Shown here: positions 56,858 to 64,000 of the stretch, piece after piece
Position numbering within the stretch: position 1 is the stretch's first letter
How the letters are laid out: each line of letters opens with the position of its first letter
Source of the DNA: Malachius bipustulatus
Lineage: Eukaryota > Arthropoda > Insecta > Coleoptera > Melyridae
NCBI GenBank assembly: GCA_910589415.1
Contig: OU342630.1
Coordinates: 40,518,012-40,582,011, forward strand
DNA: 64,000 nucleotides
Direction of reading: 5' to 3'
Notes under the pieces: model-generated
Database searches by the model: none
What the model was told of the DNA's origin: nothing
The model's input: the letters and a program-made list of their open reading frames with translations, nothing else
Translations under genes and position numbers: made by a program

Positions 56858-57735
56858 GGGTGATTCATATATTTTGGCAAAACTTTTGATAAGCAGTCTC
56901 TTTTGAACGAATTGATGTAATTTAATGAAATTTGGTAGGTATGTTCTGCCAATGACAATAATTAATACCTCGCATTTTCCGCTGACTCGAAAACTGCAGG
57001 ACCGTACTTAATTTTCGTGGTCTCATTCGGTGTTGTCAAAAAGTTCACCCTTTATGCATTTTACAAAAATGTTTAAAGCCATTTTCGAAAATTAAATGAA
57101 AAATGCTACAATTGCGGTAAAAAATTGCTTGGCACCATTAAACTGAATCTAGAAGAATAGTTTCTTCAGGGTCTCAATTCATAGTTGTACATTACTTTCG
57201 AAAAATCAAATGTGATTTTCTAGACCATGCGTATTTACTTAGTAGTTTTTTTCAAATAAATTCACTTGTTCAAATAAAAACGACTCAAAGAAGAAATGGG
57301 AATTTTTATAACAGCCAAACACTGTACGTAGGCGAGACGGAAAGAAAACGATCAAAACAAATGTTGGGAAGAAAAATTACAATTCGGTGTAGATGATGTC
57401 CAAATAGGCCGCCGTCAAACTCGATACATTTCCGTGACCTTTTGAGTAAATCTTCGGTTTCCCTGAGCATTAGGTACTTCAGGGTTTCCTCTTATTTGAT
57501 AAGCTGCTGCGATAATTCTGCGTCTCGGCTTTTTAACTGTGTACATTTCATCTTGATATACGATGACTTTCATGTACCCCCATAAGAAATAATCTGGTGA
57601 TGTTAGCTTATGCGATGTGGGAGGTCAAGCAGGGACCTCCACGACCTATTCACCGGTTGGTATAAATCGTATGAAGATGGTTTCGGGAGCTAAGGAAAAA
57701 TGGGCCGGTGCCCCATCGTGTTGGTTGATCAGCTA
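56858..57735 (-). mobile_element. Mariner-type transposon remnant with transposase piece
   Basis: The right part (57390-57735, minus strand) reads in shifting frames as QHDGAPAHFSLAPETI, then SPDYFLWGYMKVIVYQDEMY and RRRIIAAAYQIR. Such (Q)HDGAPAHF...DYFLWG...RI segments are the catalytic half of IS630/Tc1/mariner transposases; both Asp residues of the DDE core region are present. AGGGTGATTCATATATTTTGG at 56859 resembles an element end. Stops and frameshifts show it is dead. Confidence 0.65.
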
Positions 57736-60579
57736 ATCAAATAAGAGTGTATAGTAATCCAAAATATATAGATAGAATAAATTTTGATAGATTGGCCATG
57801 ACCTATAATAATGGTTGTTAAGGGTTTAAAAAAGGAGAGCATGATGATTATTAAATAATGGACAGGAAGAACTGACAGTTGGACGAGGGGAATTAAATAA
57901 TAAAGTGTATTAAAAAAAGATTGAGAAAGAAAGTAACGGAAATAGGACTTTGGTGAATGGTAGAGCTGAGAGCTACAGAATATACAAGTGTTTAAAAAAC
58001 ACTGGTAACTAGAAAAAGAATATGTCATAACATACTGAAGGAATGGTTTGGAGTAGCGCACTGATCAAAAAAAGTCTTTTTTTTGATGAAGTGAAGAATT
58101 AAGATTCGGTAAAATACTTACTAATGATAAACAAATATTTGAACAAATAAAAAAAAACAATGCTTTTTTTAAAGAAGAAAAGTAACTGAATTGTGAAAAA
58201 AGTAGGTGCGCTAATTCCCAATACAGGTGCCCCTTACAAGGGACCCTTAAGGTTGTTCCCTATTTCAGAGCTCAGAGCTCACTATGAGTATCTCGTAAAC
58301 CCTAACCGACGAGTTTATTAAATCACAGAAAGGATGCGCTATTTTGTGGTAATTTTGGATCCGTTAAGACGTACAAGATATCTGTAACCGTTCCTGAAAT
58401 ATCATGAAAACTGGAAAACTCCAATTTTCTTTAGCTCATTTATTATTTGAAGTTTCAATTTGAAAGTTCGTGGATTGACATTGCTCGACATTCTGCATTT
58501 ATTGGTATTACCTGATTGTTTTTACGCCGACTAGTTCAAAGGTATAATAGTAAACTATTGCTGTCCTCATATGGACTCCATATTGAATCTTACAGAATAT
58601 TTTTCTCAGCACAACGGTTTACCTAATTACCGTATTTTTTCAAATAATATGTTAAATATAGCAATTGTGACAAAAAATAAGAATTCAAAGTTCCCTAACT
58701 ATATTAACTGTCATAGATATCTTGTATGTCTTCACGGATTCCAGATGGTCGCAAAATAGCACATCTTGTCAGTAATTTAATAAACTCTGTATATCTTAGC
58801 ATTTACGAGATATGCATGGTGAGCTCTGAAATAAGCGACACTTCCTCTCCTCGACACACTCCCTCTCTTGGGATGTTCTTGGTTGATACGACATACTGAT
58901 GAGCTGAAGTAACAGCGACTGTCGATGTCTCTATCATCACTAGGCCTCTAAGGTTATATCTTTTAGAGACCTTTAAAAGAAAATTTGAAACAAAATAAAA
59001 ATTTTCTCTACCTAGGCATGTTCTAGTTCTAATATTTAGATGGGGAAAATATCACGTTTAGGTTTACCGTTACGACGAAAGCCATACTCATCAACTATAA
59101 GTTTCTCTAGTTTCTGATGAGAAAATTAAAAAATCGAAATATATAACTCAAAAAAATAATGGAAAAGCTACAGAAAATACAATTTTTTATTTAAAAGAAA
59201 TTCAAGTTTATGGTCCTTTCTTAATTGCTTTTTTATAGTTACCTATTTAATTGAAAAACATTCGTGAAAGATAAATTAAAAAAATTATGTGTAATATCTC
59301 AAATTGGTTAAAAAATATGAGAGACCTCTGGTAAAGCTTAAAAAAATGTACAAATTACACAGTCGAATTGACAAACAGAGAGCAATAATAATTATTATTT
59401 GTGTATAGATGATGTGAAGATTACATACCAACCAATGATTGATATTTAGAGCAAACAATTAATTCTCATAAATATCTCCAGTTATAATTAATCTGGACAG
59501 GGAGTACTATGCCAAGCAATTACATAATATACCTGTCCTGAAATGATGTAATGGTAATTGGAGAGGCAATGAATAACAAAGACACGACATCGGTCAATCC
59601 TATGTGAATTTCAGTTAGGGTTTACTTTGGGGTTTAGAAATAAATCAAAATAATTAAGGTAAATAAATTCAATGACAAATTATTGTCCGCTACTATGTGT
59701 ATAATGGATGATGGCTGAAAATAATGACCCGTTTTCCTAATTAACTTTACGTTCGCTCGTGATATCCGAAGTACAAGTGACGGAAATATAATGTGACTCT
59801 ACGTGATCATCTCTGTAAAATGATAAAAATCAATTTCCGGAAATATCGAAAAGGTCTCTCTCAAAATTATAATAAATCAATTCATTCATCTACTTAGAAT
59901 CAAGCATTCATTGTACTAGAAGTGCACGAAAATAGACCTTGCGCTGGTTATAGTACTCGTATATCTACCGCATCAGACAAGCAACAAAATTTGAAAAAAG
60001 TTCGAAAACTTTCAAAAGTATAATTCGGCTTGGCAAGCAGTTTCTAGTCTTAAAAGAGTCTATCCTGCATATGATTTTCAGGTCATCAGGGCACTCCTGT
60101 AGTCCGTCAGACCCTCAACGATGTCATTAATAGGCAAGTTAAAAACAATTAATCAAATTTAGAGCTTTGAAAGACACCAGACCTGACCGGGTATTCTGAT
60201 GCATTTAGAACCACGAAAAGAAACCTGTAGACTTATACCAGTTGAACTAAACAGAAGTTCAACCAAGATCATTGGTCTTAGCTGGTTATCACTGGCTGTG
60301 CTCATAACAAAGTGGAGCACATTCTATGCAGTACCTACTTAACAAACTTATGCTAACTAATAAAAAAACTTGTTAAGAATTATGAGACAATATTAGGGAC
60401 GCATAGTGGTGCTGTCCAGAATTATTGCGTCAGGAGAAATTGGTAATCGTGATTAGCGCGGAGACAGAAAGGTTAAAACAAAATTGAAAGCAATTTTACG
60501 ATTAGTTTCCATATAAATGATGGTGCAGACCGTTGAAAAAAGCTAGAATTTTACAAAATTTATTGCTAGTGACACTCAC
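57736..60579. other. AT-rich intronic DNA
   Basis: Downstream of the CRAL-TRIO gene and inside the receptor intron. No gene or clear element recognised. ORFs are short and without motifs. GAGCTCAGAGCTC at 58267 is a short direct repeat. Confidence 0.4.
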
Positions 60580-60842
60580 CCCGTTGAGATGTGGCAGATC
60601 AAGAGCTGCAGGCACGTATGTGGTTGCTGGACTGCATCGGGTGCAGGCTCTTCGAAGTGCGGGCCTTTGTCTTGATCCATGACATCGTACCGCAAATCGC
60701 AGTTCTTCCGCCATCTCGGAGCAGAGGGACTGCCGATCAGTACGCGCATTGCGTCGGCTGTTCCAGCAAAACTCCAAGATCGCCACCAGAATGGCCAGTG
60801 CCAAACCGCAGAGCAGAACTACGAACACTCCACCTACAAGCC
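60580..60842 (-). CDS. Kainate-type ionotropic glutamate receptor, penultimate exon
   Basis: Minus strand. Acceptor AAACCAATCTAG, donor AACGGG|GTGAGT. Encodes GLVGGVFVVLLCGLALAILV, then AILEFCWNSRRNARTDRQSL, CSEMAEELRFAVRCHGS and TYVPAALDLPHLNG. The helix GVFVVLLCGLALAILVAILE followed by FCW.SRR is the last membrane segment (M4) and start of the cytoplasmic tail of kainate-type receptors, preceded in the family by the ligand-binding S2 lobe encoded by exons outside this window. The first two bases complete a codon begun in the upstream exon. Glutamate-gated cation channel subunit of the neuronal or neuromuscular membrane. Confidence 0.88.
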
Positions 60843-60919
60843 CTAGATTGGTTTAATCATTTCTCATATTCTTTATACACATGTATTGATTAATGATTGA
60901 TTAATGTGTTAGGTATATG

Positions 60920-61293
60920 CAGGGTGGGGCGCAAGAAACTTACGGCATTTTTATATGGAGAAGTGTTGAGAGTAGAAATCTAAAAATTCGTACACGTACA
61001 TGTATGATTTCAATTTTGACGAGCTGAACTAAAATATTTACAACCCCACACCACTTAAATCACTTGTTACAAATTGGAACTATAGACATATTGGAAATAT
61101 AGATAATAATATATAGGATGTCCCATTTTAAATAAGAAAGTCGATGGCAACTTGCGGTATAACCGGAAGTGGTGTGGGGTTGTAAATATTTTGGTTCTGT
61201 TCGTCCAAATTGAAATCATACATGTACAAATTTTTAGACATCTACTCTAAACACTTGATATAAAATGCCCTAAGTTTCTCGTGCCTCATCCTG
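60920..61293. mobile_element. Foldback MITE, 374 bp
   Basis: CAGGGTGGGGCGCAAGAAAC and the inverse GTTTCTCGTGCCTCATCCTG at the ends, with imperfect arms (ATTTACAACCCCACACCACTT against AAGTGGTGTGGGGTTGTAAAT). TA at the right, TG at the left. It lies 77 bp upstream of the receptor exon acceptor. Confidence 0.75.
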
Positions 61294-62683
61294 TATAGCG
61301 ATAGCGAGGCATTATTGGAAACACTTTTCTACCTGCAGTCAACAATTGACGTTACCAAAAGAAACAATAACTAAATCTTACAATCCAATTTAAAGTAAAC
61401 ACAAATCAAATGGTTTTTGATATTACGATCGCTTACCATGCTCATATATGATAGGGTAACATGACGAGAAAAACACCGAAAAACTATTTACAAATTAGTG
61501 TTTCATCAACGGTGACTTATTGAAAACATTTATGATGGAAAACAAGAAACCACCCCGAAAACTGCTGGGAACAAATAGAAAGATACCTTAAAGAAACTCA
61601 ACTGTATAATAAACTGTAAATTGGAAACCCAATGTAAAATAGAACATTTAATATTATGTAAATAGTAGATGTAAAATAATATATTACCATAGCAATAGTG
61701 ACGCAATATAATCATTCGTCAACTCATGTAACGTTGCTGCTAATAACCATTGGTTGATGCGGCCTGTATGTTAAATAAAAAAAAAAAAAAAAAAAAAAAA
61801 GAAAACTTTCAAGCTAAGTAATCAAATGGACGACCTACATTTTCTATGTATAATCGCATTTTTTGCGAACGGGTATTCAAATATTGCTACATATTTTGAG
61901 AGCGAATGCTTCAAATGCTGCTTTAATGAAAATCTTTAAAATTTCTACAGTGTGTCCCCGGATAGGTGAAACGACTCTTATAAAAGATAAAAATGATTTG
62001 AATTTTTATTCTTTGTGGTTCTTTTTTTCTTTCCAGGGCCGTCTGACTCAGGATCGCCGGATACACCTCAGCCTCATGGGCTTATTATTGCGCTTAGGTA
62101 GTTTGCACAGGCCCATCACTGGATGAGTGTCATATTCTTCCGAACTCATTTTTGGTTGTCCATTTATTTGCTGTCTTCTGCGGTCCAAAGCTTCGCTCAG
62201 TCCGCTTTGGTTGAACACTAATTTCTAACATAATTTTTTTTTTTAAATCATAATATATGCCTTCAAAATTTTCACAAAACCTTTTTTATGTGGAGCGAAG
62301 TTCCTTTTATGTAGCAAATATGACGAAAAGCTACTTAAAAAAGTTGTTCAGAATCAATATCTAGACAATATTGACAATATCTAGATAATGTGTATCCTGG
62401 AGATTATTCCTATCTACGTAGAGTAAATTAAATTTAATAGAGTACATAAAATTGCTAAGAATTCAGCAAAAACTAAAAGTCTATAATTATTTCCAAATCT
62501 CATGAGCTATTGGCTATCGTATTGGAGCTTGGAGCTCTACGTCCAATACAAGTCTGAGAAAAGTGATAATTTAGGAATTATTGTCCCACCCTAATGGCTT
62601 AGGTACAGGACCTTTCGTGTTGCAGAATAACTGATTTAAAAAATTTTGAGATTAGATCTGTTGCGGCTTAATACATAGATATA
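61294..62683. other. Intronic DNA with a poly(A) run
   Basis: No receptor exon found. A run of about 27 A at 61773-61800, preceded by TTAAATA, looks like the 3' tail of a retroposed sequence, but its body is not identified. The stretch 62029-62093 is GC-richer with an acceptor-like TTCTTTCCAG and might be an unassigned exon on the plus strand. Confidence 0.4.
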
Positions 62684-63560
62684 CAGGGTTATTCACGGTA
62701 TACGCCACGGAAGATTATGACCGTGTCTCTGGATTTTAGGATCTTTTTATTTTTGGAGTGGATAGAGACCCGGCAGAGGTACGTTTTAAAATTATATTCA
62801 TAATGTACAGGTGTCCCAAAAGCATGAAACATATCAAAGTTATGTTTTTTTAAATGGAATGCTCCTATGTTATTGCATTTTTAGATTGTCTGAGAAGAAA
62901 AAATGAGATTGGTTTTTACAGTTGATGTTTAAATTCAGAAGTTTTTGAGTTATAAACAAGTGAAAATCGGCATTTTTCAAGTTCAAGGCCCTGTACAACG
63001 AAAACAGTTCAAGATAGAGAAAAACGGCTTACATGTCCCTATTTTAACTTTTCATGTACTATCCTATGGTATAAAAACATTTGTACTTTCTTTGATTTTT
63101 TTATTTGTCGATGCGTGGAGAAATCTCAGAATTTTTAAAATTTTTTATCACCCTGTATAAACATTTCATCTACATCATTGGATAGTACATGAAAAGTTAA
63201 AATAGGGACATGTAAGCCGTTTTTCTCTATCTTTAGCCGTTTTCCTTGTACAGGGCCTTGAACTTGAAAAATGACGATTTTCACTTGTTTATAACTCACA
63301 AACTTCTGAATTTAAACACCAACTGTAAAAACCAATCTTCTTTTTTCTTCCCAGGCAATCTAAAAATTCAATAACATAGGAGCATTCCATTTAAAAAAAC
63401 ATAACTTTGATACGTTTCATGCTTTTGGGACACCTGTACATTATGAATATAATTTTAAAACGTACCTCTGCCGGGTCTCTATACACTACAAAAATAAAAA
63501 GATCCTAAAATCCAGAGATACGGCCATAATCTTCCGTGGCGTATACCGTGAATAACCCTG
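62684..63560. mobile_element. Foldback element, 877 bp, layered
   Basis: CAGGGTTATTCACGGTATAC at the left, the exact inverse at the right, TA on both sides. A second pair of ends lies inside (CAGGTGTCCCAAAAGCATGA at about 62809, inverse at about 63418-63437). The inner arms (GAGTTATAAACAAGTGAAAA) are related to those of the intron 5 foldbacks. Near-perfect palindrome. Confidence 0.88.
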
Positions 63561-63574
63561 TATATGTATATGTC

Positions 63575-63780
63575 GCAGCCTTCTGGTGAAATTGGCCATT
63601 TCATGAAAAGTCTAGCTATTTCATGAAATGCTGCCAGATAGTGAAATGATTGTGTATTTCACTAAATGGCTAACATTTTTAGACATTTCATGAAACGCAA
63701 ACACATTTCTACCATTTGATGAAACAGCTCGAAATGACACCAAGAGGCCAAACATTCTGACCACGTCATGTAATGCTGCA
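63575..63780. repeat. Subterminal palindromic motif array
   Basis: Five copies of a (C/A)ATTTCATGAAA-type palindrome occur at 63597, 63618, 63656, 63684 and 63712 (the third as ATTTCACTAAAT, the last as ATTTGATGAAA). They lie between the foldback end and an integrase-coding segment, as transposase or integrase binding sites often do. Confidence 0.65.
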
Positions 63781-63809
63781 CTCTATGCTTGCGTTTAGAG
63801 AAATAAAAT

Positions 63810-64000
63810 TGGTTATATCAATCAAATCTCAAAATATCATATCAAATATCAAATATCAATAGGACGCTCTCCATATAAAGCTCTGTTTGGTTATGAACCA
63901 AAAGTTGGATTAACCTCTAGCAATATACCATCATCACTGGCGAGAAAATTAACAACAGAGGAGGAGTTAGTCGACATTATGACTGAAGGAGAGAATGCTG
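63810..64000 (+). pseudogene. Integrase of a retroelement or Ginger-like transposon (partial)
   Basis: The plus-strand frame reads ISIGRSPYKALFGYEPKVGL, then TSSNIPSSLARKL and TTEEELVDIMTEGE up to the window edge. 'RSPY.A.FG....GL.SS.(I/L)P......L.TEE.L' follows the catalytic core in a family of integrases widespread in animals (KRBA2/SCAND3-like, related to gypsy and Ginger elements). The part before 63860 is degenerate; the element continues beyond the window. Confidence 0.65.

Larger units (their letters stand above)
31584..60579 (-). other. 29-kb last intron of the glutamate receptor gene
   Basis: Bounded by GTGAGT (minus strand, 60574-60579) and TTTTCTAG (31584-31591), phase 0. It contains the entire CRAL-TRIO gene in the opposite orientation and many nested transposable elements. 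Confidence 0.6.

Noticed and set aside
58891..58930. Hammerhead-like CTGATGAGCTG...CAGC
   Set aside because: A good stem II is present, but the GAAA box is replaced by GACT, so the core is absent.
59108..59150. Another hammerhead (CTGATGA...GAAATATATA on the plus strand)
   Set aside because: Stem II would have only two pairs and the cut-site base would be A; no neighbouring PLE sequence was recognised.

Overview
The window comes from an animal nuclear genome, most likely an insect. Two fragmented but recognisable spliced genes sit in AT-rich DNA crowded with transposable elements: a kainate-type ionotropic glutamate receptor (minus strand, last two exons) and a complete six-exon CRAL-TRIO lipid-transfer protein gene (plus strand). 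Splice signals, polyadenylation signals, a tRNA-derived SINE, Tc1/mariner-type elements with TA target sites, several non-LTR retrotransposon clades and a Penelope-like element all argue for a metazoan. I cannot name the species.

Layout. 1-15260 is a near-perfect tandem array of a 427-bp satellite that flips orientation at 3191-3204 (about 7.5 units one way, about 28 the other). Every full unit carries a complete type I hammerhead self-cleaving ribozyme, giving 35 copies in all: 28 on the plus strand and 7 on the minus strand. Immediately after the array, 15319-16091 is a truncated Penelope-like retroelement with the C-terminal end of its GIY-YIG endonuclease and a second, weaker hammerhead-like fold. 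16120-31200 is repeat-rich intergenic DNA: a tandem dispersed repeat, a dead non-LTR element, a dead PIN-like gene split by an LTR-like insertion, and a foldback element containing a possible long LTR.

31506-60842 is the 3' part of the glutamate receptor gene on the minus strand. Its last intron is about 29 kb and contains, in the opposite orientation, the whole CRAL-TRIO gene (coding exons 40702-56564). The intron also holds a nested set of mobile elements: a decayed mariner with its foldback derivatives, an R2-like element with a restriction-like endonuclease, a SINE, three further non-LTR elements, and many foldback MITEs. Two MITEs interrupt a reverse transcriptase gene at TA dinucleotides, and removing them restores its reading frame. 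Another MITE makes up most of CRAL-TRIO intron 3. 60843-64000 lies upstream in the receptor gene (no further exon seen). It holds two foldback elements and, at the right edge, the end of an integrase-encoding element with palindromic subterminal repeats.

Most interesting point: the satellite. Its ribozyme has an intact core, a stem I with internal loop and a minimal stem III, the arrangement known from satellites, Penelope-like elements and small circular ribozyme RNAs. Array transcripts could therefore self-cleave into 427-nt monomers and possibly circularise. The short ORFs in the array lie on the strand opposite the ribozyme and look incidental.
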